A stretch of DNA of 64,000 nucleotides, from assembly GCF_022809125.1 (NCBI RefSeq), contig NZ_JALGBI010000004.1:37003-101002 (forward strand). The letters run 5' to 3'. Below are positions 1 through 8,763 of this stretch, piece after piece; position 1 is the stretch's first letter, and each line of letters opens with the position of its first letter. The translations under genes and the position numbers were made by a program. Source of the DNA: Variovorax terrae (GTDB lineage: Bacteria > Pseudomonadota > Gammaproteobacteria > Burkholderiales > Burkholderiaceae_C). The notes beneath the pieces were generated by a model, which worked only from the letters and a program-made list of their open reading frames with translations, ran no database searches and was not told where the DNA came from.

Positions 1-533
1 AGCAGGCCGAACCGCTCGCGAAGCCAAGCCACGGACGCATCGTGGTCCGTCACGTGCAGCACGAAGTGCCCGAGGCGCCGCACGGGTGAAGCCTCGCGGC
101 GGACGCGCACGGCGGTATTGACACGTGGCTTGCTGGCAGCCGTGTTGAAAGGCAGTCCATCGGCTGGCGCGGAGCCGTTCGCATTCTCGACGAAGTGCAC
201 TGCATCAATCTCGAACCCATCGGGCATTCGCATGCGGACTCGCCAGCCACCCCCGGGAGCGCCGGTTGTGGCTTCAATCGGACTGGAGCCCTTGAGTTTG
301 GCGAGAGCTTCCAGGTCTTGCATGCACGAGACCCGAAGTCCAGCGCCCAGAAATCGGTTCTCGCTGCCACGCACCGCCTCATAGACGTAAGGGGCGGTAC
401 CGGTGCCTCGCATGTACAGCCGCTGCTCGCTCCCGCCCGCTCGTTCCATGCCGAAGTCGCGCAGAAAGCCTTCCAGGCGCACAAGATTGGTCACTTGGTA
501 ACGCACGTAGAGTGGATCGATTGCGCGGCTCAT
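1..533 (-). CDS. VOC-family (extradiol-type) dioxygenase, C-terminus beyond window edge
   Basis: The reading frame starts at an ATG that overlaps the stop of the upstream ABC ATPase gene (ATGA, 530-533) and runs off the left edge, so about 177 residues are visible. The N-terminal half begins with a VOC-like module (IDPLYVRYQVTNL near residue 5). A second module opens near residue 150 with RRLGHFVLHVTDHD; its histidine sits where VOC extradiol dioxygenases bind iron. This two-module layout resembles 2,3-dihydroxybiphenyl dioxygenase-type enzymes that open catecholic rings. The gene is last in an operon with a flavin monooxygenase, so a hydroxylate-then-cleave order is plausible. The substrate is unknown and the remaining metal ligands lie outside the window. 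Confidence 0.72.
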   Translation of the reverse strand, partial: MSRAIDPLYVRYQVTNLVRLEGFLRDFGMERAGGSEQRLYMRGTGTAPYVYEAVRGSENRFLGAGLRVSCMQDLEALAKLKGSSPIEATTGAPGGGWRVRMRMPDGFEIDAVHFVENANGSAPADGLPFNTAASKPRVNTAVRVRREASPVRRLGHFVLHVTDHDASVAWLRERFGL

Positions 534-1249
534 GCGGTTATCTCCGAAGCGTGTCCGAGTATCAGATCGGCCAGGTCGTGGCGCGAGCGTGCTTCCCCCG
601 ACGTGCCGCTCCACACGAGTCGGCCAGTGTCCATCACGTAGACGCGGTCGGAGAACTCAAGGGCTTTGGTCAGGTTCTGTTCGACCAACAGGATGGCGAT
701 CCCCGCACCACGAAGCTTACGCAATGCTTGATAGCAGATATCCACGTTCTTGGGCATGAGGCCCAGAGACAACTCATCGATCAACAGGAGGCGTGGTTCT
801 GCCATCAGTGCCCGTCCGATCGCCACCATCTGTTGCTCGCCTCCGGAAAGGGTGCGCCCGAGCGACCCGAAACGCTCTTCCAGCCGCGGAAACAGGTCCA
901 GTACGCGGCGCAGATTCGCCGCCGTCGCGCCCGAAGGTCGGCTATAACCGCCGACAATCAGGTTCTCGCGGACGGTCATGTCGCCGAACAGCTTCCGTCC
1001 TTCAGGCGAGATGGCGATCCCCATGCGCACCCTCTCCTGGGGTGCCCTCGCCGTCAGGTCCTCGTCGGCAAATGTCGTTTTGCCTCGCTTAGCTGGCACG
1101 TGACCTGCGATGCATTGCAACGTGGTGGTCTTCCCCGCCCCATTCGGGCCAATCAACGCCACTACTTCACCGCGCTCTACCTGCATCGAGAGCTCATGCA
1201 GGACGGTCGCAGCGCCGTAGCCGCAGGAAAGTCCTTCAATGCGCAACAT
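530..1249 (-). CDS. LivF-type ABC transporter ATP-binding protein
   Basis: This 239-residue protein has all the marks of the smaller ATPase of branched-chain-amino-acid-type importers. It has a Walker A (GPNGAGKTT, about residues 34-42), a signature LSGGEQQM and a Walker B LLLIDELSLGL. It overlaps the preceding livG-like gene by 14 bases and the following dioxygenase gene by 4, so translation is probably coupled. It should energise import together with the LivG, LivH and LivM partners just upstream. Such importers often carry aromatic acids or amides rather than leucine when they sit in catabolic operons, as here. Confidence 0.93.
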   Translation of the reverse strand: MLRIEGLSCGYGAATVLHELSMQVERGEVVALIGPNGAGKTTTLQCIAGHVPAKRGKTTFADEDLTARAPQERVRMGIAISPEGRKLFGDMTVRENLIVGGYSRPSGATAANLRRVLDLFPRLEERFGSLGRTLSGGEQQMVAIGRALMAEPRLLLIDELSLGLMPKNVDICYQALRKLRGAGIAILLVEQNLTKALEFSDRVYVMDTGRLVWSGTSGEARSRHDLADLILGHASEITA

Positions 1250-2006
1250 GAGCGGCTCCTTCCCCGAGATAGGCGTCGATCACGGCGGGATTTCGCATGA
1301 CATCAGCTGCAGGACCATCTGCCATCTTCTGCCCATTGTTCAGCACGACGATCCGGGGGCAGATCCGTATGACCTCGGCCAAATTGTGTTCGATGAGAAC
1401 AATGGTCGTCCCGGCGGCGTTGAGTTCCAGAATCAGATCTGCCAGCCGGATTGCCTCGGCGTGGCCGAGGCCGGCCAATGGTTCGTCGAGCAGCAGCAGG
1501 CGTGGCTTGGTGGCGAGTGCGCGAGCGACTTCCAGGCGTTTCAGCACGCCCAGCGGCTGAGCCGAGGGCAATCGATCTGCAATCTGCGCGATGCCGACCT
1601 TCTCTAGGTACTGCATCGCTTCCGAACGCAAGTGATGCCGATCCATGGTGCCGAGCGCCCGCCAGGGGGTGCGTGTGATGGGGGCGCCGGCGGCAAGGAC
1701 GACATTCTCGATCAGCGTCATGCTCCTGAATGGACGCACAATCTGGTGAGACAGCGCGATACCGCGCTGTGCGCGTGCGGGCGACTTCAGCCTATTGATG
1801 CGCTCATCGCGAAAGATGATCTCTCCCTCTGAGGGCGGAACCACACCCGAAATGAGCCGCAGCAGCGTCGTTTTTCCGGCGCCGTTCGGCCCCAGCAGGC
1901 CGACCAGCTCGCCTTCATTCACCTGGAATGAGAAATCCTGCACGGCCGAGATGCCGCCGAACCGGACACCCACCCCGCGGGTTTGCAACAGGCAACCGCT
2001 GTTCAT
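1236..2006 (-). CDS. LivG-type ABC transporter ATP-binding protein
   Basis: The open frame extends to 2138, but the ATG at 2006 is chosen because it overlaps the stop of the livM-like gene by four bases (ATGA), giving 256 residues. The longer version would run deep into livM. Walker A is GPNGAGKTT, and the Walker B is LLLLDEPLAGLG. The signature region reads QPLGVLKRLEV, in place of the usual LSxGQ, which is degenerate although the LivG subfamily often departs from consensus here. It pairs with the LivF-like ATPase downstream. Confidence 0.92.
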   Translation of the reverse strand: MNSGCLLQTRGVGVRFGGISAVQDFSFQVNEGELVGLLGPNGAGKTTLLRLISGVVPPSEGEIIFRDERINRLKSPARAQRGIALSHQIVRPFRSMTLIENVVLAAGAPITRTPWRALGTMDRHHLRSEAMQYLEKVGIAQIADRLPSAQPLGVLKRLEVARALATKPRLLLLDEPLAGLGHAEAIRLADLILELNAAGTTIVLIEHNLAEVIRICPRIVVLNNGQKMADGPAADVMRNPAVIDAYLGEGAAHVAH

Positions 2007-2854
2007 GTCAGGCCTCCCCGGAGACGTTCCCATTGCCGCAGAAGCAATGGCAGTAGACCACCCGGTACGAACCGCATCATGACGAACAATAGAAGACCGA
2101 ACACCAGCAGCTTGTAATCGTTGACGAAGCGGAACCACTCAGGTGCGAGCGTCAGCAGCGTTGCCGCAACGATGCATCCCCAGATCGAACCCATGCCACC
2201 GATGACGACCATGGCAAGGATCATCACCGACACGGGAAAGCCGAAGGCTTCGGCGCCGACGGTGCCGAGGTAGTACGCGTAAAAGCAACCCGCTGCACCC
2301 GCCATGGCTGTGCCGAGAGCGAATGCCGCCAGCTTGAACCGAGGCGTGTCGATGCCGAGGCTGCTGGCAGCCACTTCGTCGCTGCTCACTGCTTCGAAGG
2401 CGTATCCCAGCCAGCTCTTCTTGACCCAACCGCACAGCAGCGCCCCAATAATTGCGCAGAGCACCACAAAGTACGGGTAGAAGCTCCCGAGGCCGGCATC
2501 CGGGATCTGCGAGATGCCGAGTTCGCCACCCAACGTATCGCTGGTACGAACTGCGCCCAAGAAGAGAAAGCCCGCAGCCATCGTCGCGACTGCAAGAAAG
2601 TCATCGCGCACTCGCAAACTGCTAAACCCGACCACGAGGCCGAACACCCCGGCGATGACGATTGACGCTGGCAGCGTGAGTACTAAGCTGCATCCGGCTT
2701 TTGCCATCAACGCGGTGGCATAGGCCCCCGTCCCAAAGAAGGCTGCATGGCCCAGACTGACCTGGCCGCACAGGCCGGAAATCAGATTCAGGCTCAGGGC
2801 CAGGATGATATTGATCGCGATGAGCGTCAGGAGGGACGTTTCATAAGCGCCCAT
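2003..2854 (-). CDS. LivM-type ABC transporter permease
   Basis: A 283-residue integral membrane protein with about eight hydrophobic segments and the motif GQVSLGHAAFFGTGAYATAL near residue 30, which is diagnostic of LivM permeases. A second conserved block, GGMGSIWGCIVAA, lies near residue 220. It overlaps livH by 28 bases and livG by 4. It forms the inner-membrane channel with the LivH-like protein. No extra domain or truncation is seen; the length is slightly short for the family, which usually runs from 290 to 350 residues. Confidence 0.93.
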   Translation of the reverse strand: MGAYETSLLTLIAINIILALSLNLISGLCGQVSLGHAAFFGTGAYATALMAKAGCSLVLTLPASIVIAGVFGLVVGFSSLRVRDDFLAVATMAAGFLFLGAVRTSDTLGGELGISQIPDAGLGSFYPYFVVLCAIIGALLCGWVKKSWLGYAFEAVSSDEVAASSLGIDTPRFKLAAFALGTAMAGAAGCFYAYYLGTVGAEAFGFPVSVMILAMVVIGGMGSIWGCIVAATLLTLAPEWFRFVNDYKLLVFGLLLFVMMRFVPGGLLPLLLRQWERLRGGLT

Positions 2855-3765
2855 GCGGCAGCTCCCTTCAGTTGCAGTTTGGAGAACAGGCCCTCGCCCT
2901 TGCTGACGGTGCCGAACAAGCCTTCAGGCTTGAGAAGCAGCACCACCAGCATCGCGGCAAAGGCGATACTGTCGCGGTCGAGGTAGTTGGACAGGTAGGT
3001 GGCACCGAAGGCCTCGATCAAGCCGAGGAGCATGGCCGCGACCAGCGTGCCGCCCATGTTGCCAAGCCCGCCCAGCACGATGATGGCCAACGCTTTGTAG
3101 CTTGGGATCGCTCCCATGGACGGTTCGACCAGGTTGTTCAGAACGCCAACTAGGACTCCCGCCGCGGCGGCGAATGCCGAGCCAATCGCGAAATTGAGAT
3201 ATCGGACTTGCCGCAAGCTCACGCCGCACGAGGCCGCCATCCGCGGTTCGCTGACCGTTGCGCGCCATGCCATTCCAATACGTGTGCGTGTTGCGAACAC
3301 GGCAAGCGCGGTCAGCAGTACGCACGCCATCAACACCACGGCCGCCTCGGAATACTTGATGCGCATGTCCAGCACCTCGAAAGCGCCAGCCATCGGCGGC
3401 ACCTTGTAGGACAAGCCATGATCCCCGAATACGAGGCGTAATAGCTCTTCAATCGCGAGAAAGATTCCAACCGAAGCGATTAGGGGAACATAGGGCGGGC
3501 GATCCAGAATCGGTTCGTAGCAGAGGCGATACATGAGCACGCCGCAGATAGATACTATCGCCATCGAAGCCAGAAGGCCGAAGGCGAAAACACCGGTCGC
3601 GTTAGTGACGACGAGGCCGATGTAGCCACCGAGGGCGAACAACCCGGCGTGAGCGATGTGCAGGATCCGCAGCAGGCCGAAGACCATAGCCAAGCCGATG
3701 GCGATCAAAGCGTAGATCGCGCCATTGATCACCCCCTGCGAGGCCAGATTCAGGATGAGATTCAT
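2827..3765 (-). CDS. LivH-type ABC transporter permease
   Basis: A 312-residue membrane protein beginning with the typical LivH N-terminus (ASQGVINGAIYALIAIGLA) and carrying the conserved IVLGGLGNMGGTLVAA block near residue 230. About eight membrane segments are apparent. It lies 25 bases after the periplasmic receptor gene and overlaps livM by 28 bases. Its role is the second half of the transmembrane pore of this importer. Confidence 0.93.
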   Translation of the reverse strand: MNLILNLASQGVINGAIYALIAIGLAMVFGLLRILHIAHAGLFALGGYIGLVVTNATGVFAFGLLASMAIVSICGVLMYRLCYEPILDRPPYVPLIASVGIFLAIEELLRLVFGDHGLSYKVPPMAGAFEVLDMRIKYSEAAVVLMACVLLTALAVFATRTRIGMAWRATVSEPRMAASCGVSLRQVRYLNFAIGSAFAAAAGVLVGVLNNLVEPSMGAIPSYKALAIIVLGGLGNMGGTLVAAMLLGLIEAFGATYLSNYLDRDSIAFAAMLVVLLLKPEGLFGTVSKGEGLFSKLQLKGAAAWALMKRPS

Positions 3766-3790
3766 TTGCCGGAAATCGAAGGAGAGGTTC

Positions 3791-4948
3791 TCATTGCTCT
3801 GGCGGGGCCAGGAGCACAGGATCGTCGATCACGCCGAAACGCTGCCACTTGCCACCGCGCACGATGCTCAGCGGGAACGACTTCTTCACCTCGTGGAGCT
3901 TGTTGAAACTCACGCGGCCAATGGCAGTCGTCACCTCAACGGTTTCTAGCGCGTCGCGGATTTTCCCGGGATCGTCGGACTTGGCTTTGCGCATGGCGGC
4001 TGCCAGCACCGTGATCGCCGCGTGCGTCGACGCGCTGGCTGCTTCAGCCTTGGTTCCCGTTGCCTTCTCGTAGGCACTCAGGAAGCCGGCGATCTCAGGC
4101 AACTGCGAGCCCCAATCGATCACGTTGGTGATAACGGTCCCTTCGGCGGCCTGCCCAGCAATGTCGATGTACTGCTGCGAACTCAGCGACTCGGCACCCA
4201 CAACGTCCGCGGAGACACCTGCGCTGCGCAGTTGTGCCACCAGCGGGCCGACCGTGAAATAGAAGCCGGTTGCGTAGATCACGTCAGGGTTGTCGGCCTT
4301 CAGGCTAGCAATCAGCGGGCCGAATTGTCGGTCACCGGGGCTGTACTCGTATTCCTTGAGTAGCTCGATACCGTACTTGGCCGATGCTTCCTTGAAGCCA
4401 GACGCCAAGGTCTTTCCGAAGTCGGTCTTGATGGTCAGTAGCACGGCCCGCTTCTTGTGCAGTGTGCCACCAATCAGCTTGGCCGCGGCGCGCCCCTGAA
4501 CTTCCCCCATACTTGTCGCGCGGAACATGTAGTTGCCAGTACGGGTGATCTCGGGCGCAAAGGCGATCGCGGCGATATAGGGAATCCTCGCCTTCTGGAA
4601 GACCGGCGCCGCTGCGCGACTTGGCCCGGAGAACCCGGTCGACACAACCGCGCGCACGCCGTCACCGACCATCTTGTTGGCGACGGGAACCGCTTGCTCG
4701 GGCTTGCCCTGGTCGTCGAATACGACCAGCTCGAGCTTCTTGCCGTTCACGCCGCCGGATCCATTGATTTGCTCCACGGCGAGCTTCGCCGCGGCCAGGC
4801 CGGAGTTGCCGTCGGCTGCCGCCGGGCCGGTGAGTCCAGCATGAAATCCGATCTTGGTCGTCCCCTGAGCGAACGCTGCGGGAGCGATGGCTGATGCGCA
4901 CAGCGCGATGGCAATGCCAAGAAAATGCCTGCAATTCGTCGTCATCAT
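3791..4948 (-). CDS. Periplasmic substrate-binding protein, branched-chain amino acid type (LivK-like)
   Basis: A 385-residue protein with a cleavable signal peptide (hydrophobic run ending in APAAFAQG near residue 28) followed by a type I periplasmic-binding fold. The start IGFHAGLTGPAAADG and the VVFDDQGKPEQAVPVANKMV block are typical of leucine/amide-type receptors. Its ATG overlaps the stop of the exported RidA gene (ATGA), so the two are translationally coupled, and it precedes livH. It delivers the operon substrate to the LivHMGF complex. The ligand cannot be read from the sequence. Confidence 0.92.
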   Translation of the reverse strand: MMTTNCRHFLGIAIALCASAIAPAAFAQGTTKIGFHAGLTGPAAADGNSGLAAAKLAVEQINGSGGVNGKKLELVVFDDQGKPEQAVPVANKMVGDGVRAVVSTGFSGPSRAAAPVFQKARIPYIAAIAFAPEITRTGNYMFRATSMGEVQGRAAAKLIGGTLHKKRAVLLTIKTDFGKTLASGFKEASAKYGIELLKEYEYSPGDRQFGPLIASLKADNPDVIYATGFYFTVGPLVAQLRSAGVSADVVGAESLSSQQYIDIAGQAAEGTVITNVIDWGSQLPEIAGFLSAYEKATGTKAEAASASTHAAITVLAAAMRKAKSDDPGKIRDALETVEVTTAIGRVSFNKLHEVKKSFPLSIVRGGKWQRFGVIDDPVLLAPPEQ

Positions 4949-5538
4949 TTCTTCTCCATTGAGGTGACGCTAGGCTTGACCTCGACGAAGGTCTCAACCT
5001 CGAAGGTAGCGCCGAAGGGGCCAGACGCGATGCCTTCTGTCGTGCGCGCGTGTTTGCCGGCGTCACCAAATACAGCAACGAAGAGCGACGAGCAGGCATC
5101 GGTGATTTTGGTTTGGTCGGTGAATTCAGGCGTCGACCAAATCTTTCCCTTCACATACGCGATACGCTGGACGCGGTTCAAATCCCCCAGTGCCAGCTTC
5201 ATGCGGGCGATCTGGCGGACACATGCCAGTTTGGCGGCGACCATTGCGTCATTGACACTTACCTGGTCCGGTACGCGCCCCTTGACGAACTGACCATCGG
5301 GCCGCTGCGGCGCGGCACTCGAGAGAATGAGCAGGTTGTCCACTTGCACCGCGTCGACATAGTTCCCGAAGGCTGGTTTCAGAACCGGAAGCTCGCCGTT
5401 GGCGAAGCCCAGCACCGTCAATTCGGACTTCAGGCGTGATTCAACGGAACCGGTCTCCTGTGCGTAAAGGGCGCCGGCTGTGGTCGCGAGGACCAGTCCG
5501 CTAAGGAGCGAGCAGACTGATCGAAGTGAGTGGGGCAT
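4945..5538 (-). CDS. Exported RidA (YjgF/YER057c) family protein
   Basis: A 197-residue protein with a signal peptide (LLSGLVLATTAGALYAQ, residues 12-28) and a RidA fold. The family core includes AVQVDNLLILSSAAPQRPDG and, towards the end, AVFGDAGKHARTTEGIASG. RidA enzymes hydrolyse reactive enamine/imine intermediates in the cytoplasm; an exported form is less common. It sits between the flavin monooxygenase (20 bases upstream) and the receptor gene (4-base overlap). The context suggests it acts on the transported compound or on a product of its oxidation. Whether it is catalytic is unknown: the C-terminal segment differs from canonical deaminases and the pairing arginine could not be confirmed. 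Confidence 0.85.
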   Translation of the reverse strand: MPHSLRSVCSLLSGLVLATTAGALYAQETGSVESRLKSELTVLGFANGELPVLKPAFGNYVDAVQVDNLLILSSAAPQRPDGQFVKGRVPDQVSVNDAMVAAKLACVRQIARMKLALGDLNRVQRIAYVKGKIWSTPEFTDQTKITDACSSLFVAVFGDAGKHARTTEGIASGPFGATFEVETFVEVKPSVTSMEKK

Positions 5539-5558
5539 GGTGGTTTTCCTTATGTGAT

Positions 5559-6857
5559 TCAGAAGCGAGGCGGGGTGTATGCCGCCTGGAGAAACTCCGG
5601 GTAGGATCCGTGCGTGTCGTAGGACTTCCGATCGTTGAGACCCTGGATGGCGAATCCGGCGAGCTTCTTGAACGCGTCCGCGCGTTCCTGAAGTTCCTGC
5701 GCACTCAGCACGTCATGGATGTCCTTGAAGCCCTGCGGCGCGCGCTCCTCGACGAGCTCCATGACAACTTCCGGCCCGAGCGTCCGATTCTCGAGTGCGA
5801 TGTCTCGCATCGGAGGAAGGCGCTCAGCTTCGTATCGACGTAGACCCTCCTGAGGGTCGAGACGGCAGGTCGCGAGATGCCACGCCAGCACGCGCGCATC
5901 CACCACGGCCTGCGAGCCTGCCTGCGAGCCCACCGGGTGCATGGGATGGGCAGCGTCGCCCACCAGAGTTACTCGGCCAAAGGTCCAACGCGGCACGGGG
6001 TCGCGGTCCACCTTGGGAAATTCGAACACCTCGGCACCGGCGGCAATCAGGGCGGGCACATCCAACCAGTCGAAACGCCAGGACTCGAAAGCATCGGCGA
6101 AGCGGGCCTTGTCAACCTTCTGATTCCACTCTTCACGGGGCGGGCCATTTCCGCTTTCACCTAGCTCAGTGATCCAGTTCATCATCATGCGACCGTCTGG
6201 CAGCGCGAGCATCGGATAGCACACAAGCTTCTGGTTGCGGTGGCCGGCGATGATCATCGTGCGGCCACTGAGGAAGGACGCTGCAGGCACAGCGCTGCGC
6301 CACATCAACTGACCGCCAAAGCGCAACGGCTGGTCCGGATAGAAATGCTTGCGCACCACCGAATGGATGCCATCGGCCCCCACCAGGATGTCTCCGCGCA
6401 CAGGCGGGAGCGGCGCGCCGGTCGTGCTGTCGATGAAATGCGCTGTGACGCCTTGGTCGTCCTGATCGAATCCCACCAGCCGATGCCCGGTGTGGATGCG
6501 GTCAGTGCCCAGCCGGGCCTTGGCGGCAGTCAGCAAGATGATCTGCAGCGTGCCGCGGTTGATCGCGTACTGAGGCCACCGGTAGCCGGCTTTTTGCCCG
6601 CGCGGCTCGCTCCAGATGCGCTGGCCCCTCTTGCTGTAGAAGGCGAGCTCTTCGATACGCACGGCCTGCCGCTCCAGTTCGTCCGCAAGACCCAGCTCGG
6701 TCAGTTCGCGCACGGCATTAGGCTGAAGGTGGATGCCCAAACCCAGCGCCGCGATCTGCGGCGCTGCTTCGAAAACGTGCGCTCGGATGCCGGCTGCCTG
6801 TAGGCTCAGCGCTGCCGCCATGCCACCGATTCCGCCGCCAACAATGATTGCTTCCAT
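5559..6857 (-). CDS. FAD-dependent aromatic hydroxylase, PhzS-like
   Basis: Start chosen at the ATG opening MEAIIVGGGIGG (432 residues), because the Rossmann FAD motif GGGIGGMAAALSLQAAGI must lie at the N-terminus; the frame itself extends to 6929. Other class A flavoprotein monooxygenase features are the DG motif (ILVGADGIHSVVR) and the GD motif (RVTLVGDAAHPMHPVG). The segments LGLGIHLQPNAV and WSEPRGQKAGYRWPQYAINRG resemble the phenazine monooxygenase PhzS and 3-hydroxybenzoate 6-hydroxylase groups. It should use NAD(P)H and oxygen to hydroxylate an aromatic or heteroaromatic ring. It is the first gene of the operon and is divergent from a LysR gene. Confidence 0.9.
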   Translation of the reverse strand: MEAIIVGGGIGGMAAALSLQAAGIRAHVFEAAPQIAALGLGIHLQPNAVRELTELGLADELERQAVRIEELAFYSKRGQRIWSEPRGQKAGYRWPQYAINRGTLQIILLTAAKARLGTDRIHTGHRLVGFDQDDQGVTAHFIDSTTGAPLPPVRGDILVGADGIHSVVRKHFYPDQPLRFGGQLMWRSAVPAASFLSGRTMIIAGHRNQKLVCYPMLALPDGRMMMNWITELGESGNGPPREEWNQKVDKARFADAFESWRFDWLDVPALIAAGAEVFEFPKVDRDPVPRWTFGRVTLVGDAAHPMHPVGSQAGSQAVVDARVLAWHLATCRLDPQEGLRRYEAERLPPMRDIALENRTLGPEVVMELVEERAPQGFKDIHDVLSAQELQERADAFKKLAGFAIQGLNDRKSYDTHGSYPEFLQAAYTPPRF

Positions 6858-7058
6858 TCTTTTCAATCTCCGGGGTGCAGGTTGCTCACCCATGGTTGTG
6901 AATGATAGGAAGGCGAGTGCCAAAGACAATTGAAAAGTTGAAGCCTTGATATGAAGAAATTGACAAGTCGTGTCAGGTAATACCCTGGATTTCCCTCTGG
7001 AAAACAGTGGCCGTTAACTGCTAGATTTCAACCAAGTTCACATATCGGGAGTATTTCT

Positions 7059-8000
7059 ATGGCCAGGCTGGACTGGTACATCCGCGCTGGACTCAAGCTA
7101 CGCCACCTGCAGTTGCTGGTCGCATTGGGTGATTTCGGCAACCAAGGCAAGGTGGCCGCCTTCATGAATGTGACGCAATCTGCGCTGTCCCGAACGATGG
7201 CGGAGCTGCAAGCGGGCATGGGGCAGCAACTGTTCGAGCGTACCGGCCGGGGGCTGCGCCCCACGCCCTATGGCGAGTGCTTGATTCGCCACGCCCGCCG
7301 CATCCTGCAGGACTTATCGGATGCCGGCGAGGAGTTGCACGCGCTGGCGACGGGCACCTCCCGCAAGCTGCGTGTGGGCGCACTGCCGGCTTCCGCGTCC
7401 TGGCTGCTGCCGCGAGCGCTGCGCCTGTTCAAGAACGGCTCACCCACGGCGTCGATCGCGGTGCGCGAAGGCACGATGGATGCGTTGCTGCACGAGCTGC
7501 GGCTGGGCAACCTAGACTTGATCGTCGGCACCTTGCCTTCGCGCCATATGGGGCTGGATCTGGAGGAGCAGCCCCTGTTCGACGACGCCACGGCGCTGGT
7601 GGCCCGCACTCACCACCCGCTGGTGCGCAGCGCGTCGAAGCCCCTCTGGCGCGAGCTGGTGCGCTATCCCTGGGTGCTGCCGCCGCACGATTCGTTGCTG
7701 CGCCAGCCGCTACTGCAGGCCTTTGCGGCCCATGGTGTCGAGCCGCCAATAGATTTCATCGAAACGCTCTCGCTCAACGTCACGGTGAACTACCTGCAGG
7801 GCAGCGACGCCGTCGCCACGTTGCCGGCCACGCTCGCGCGCAAGTATTCCGTCCTGGGCGCGTTGGCCATGCTGGCGGTGGAGATGCCGCGACTCGTGCG
7901 GCCCGTCGGCCTGCTTTGGCTGCGCGGACACAAGCCCGGTAACCCGCAATTCGTCGAATGCCTAGAGCAGGCGGCGCAGGAACTCGTGGCGGGGGGGTGA
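7059..8000 (+). CDS. LysR-family transcriptional regulator
   Basis: A 313-residue LysR protein. The winged helix covers about residues 10-70 (LRHLQLLVALGDFGNQGKVA, then NVTQSALSRTMAELQ, then LFERTGRGLRPTPYG), followed by a substrate-binding domain. It is transcribed away from the flavin monooxygenase operon across a 201-bp gap. By the usual LysR arrangement it probably activates that operon in response to the substrate or an early product. The gap contains AT-rich stretches but no operator I can name. Confidence 0.92.
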   Translation: MARLDWYIRAGLKLRHLQLLVALGDFGNQGKVAAFMNVTQSALSRTMAELQAGMGQQLFERTGRGLRPTPYGECLIRHARRILQDLSDAGEELHALATGTSRKLRVGALPASASWLLPRALRLFKNGSPTASIAVREGTMDALLHELRLGNLDLIVGTLPSRHMGLDLEEQPLFDDATALVARTHHPLVRSASKPLWRELVRYPWVLPPHDSLLRQPLLQAFAAHGVEPPIDFIETLSLNVTVNYLQGSDAVATLPATLARKYSVLGALAMLAVEMPRLVRPVGLLWLRGHKPGNPQFVECLEQAAQELVAGG

Positions 8001-8095
8001 GTCCGTGCCTGAGCGGCCCGATATCACAAACTGGTTATCTCAGCCGCCGATGTTCTCAATGGATGCCTTGAGGCGTGGTCGCAATACTTGCCACC

Positions 8096-8734
8096 ATGGC
8101 AAAGATTGGAACAAACCTCAAGAGCCGCGTCGCCGTCATCGGCGCGACCGGGCGCGCGGGCGGCCGCATCATCGAAGAACTGCTTGCGAGAGGCCACAGC
8201 GTTACGGCGATTGCTCGCGGCGCGGCCTCGTTGGAGGCACGCCCCGGGCTCACACCGTGCGCCATCGATGCGCGCGATTCGGATGCGCTGGCGCGCGCGA
8301 TCGAAGGACATGATGCTGTTATCAGCGCAGCGCGCTTCAGCGATCTGTCGGCCGTAGCGGTCATCGCCGCGGTGCAGCGAGCCGCCGTTGCGCGCGTGCT
8401 CGTCGTCGGTGGCGCCGCCAGCCTGCGCACCGCAGATGGCATGCGGCTGTTCGACTCGCCCACTTTTCCCGAGGCCTATCGGGCTGAAGCCGGTGCCGGC
8501 ATCGCATTCCTCGAAGCGTTGCAGGCCGAGCGCTCGCTGGACTGGACCTTCCTGTCGCCCGCGGCGCTCTTCGACGGCCAGCAGCGGACCGCAAAGTTCC
8601 GGCTCGGCCTGGACAACCTGCTGATCGATGCGCAGGGCGTCAGCCAGGTCAGCTTTCCCGACTACGCGATCGCCATGGTCGATGAACTGGAGGCGCCGGC
8701 TCACCGGCGTCAGCGCTTCCACGTGGCGTACTAG
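8096..8734 (+). CDS. NAD(P)-binding, NmrA/SDR-like oxidoreductase
   Basis: About 212 residues with an N-terminal Rossmann motif VAVIGATGRAGGRIIEELLARGH. This places it in the atypical short-chain reductase group with YwnB/NmrA-like proteins, which bind NAD(P) and may be reductases, epimerases or redox sensors. The segment DWTFLSPAALFDGQQRT towards the end is typical. The start is uncertain: an in-frame GTG at 8075 follows GAGG by a single base, and ATG at 8096 has no clear ribosome site. The gene stands 29 bases before a receptor gene on the same strand, so co-transcription is likely. Confidence 0.8.
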   Translation: MAKIGTNLKSRVAVIGATGRAGGRIIEELLARGHSVTAIARGAASLEARPGLTPCAIDARDSDALARAIEGHDAVISAARFSDLSAVAVIAAVQRAAVARVLVVGGAASLRTADGMRLFDSPTFPEAYRAEAGAGIAFLEALQAERSLDWTFLSPAALFDGQQRTAKFRLGLDNLLIDAQGVSQVSFPDYAIAMVDELEAPAHRRQRFHVAY

Positions 8735-8763
8735 AAGCCGGTGCCCTTGTTGGAGAGCGAACC

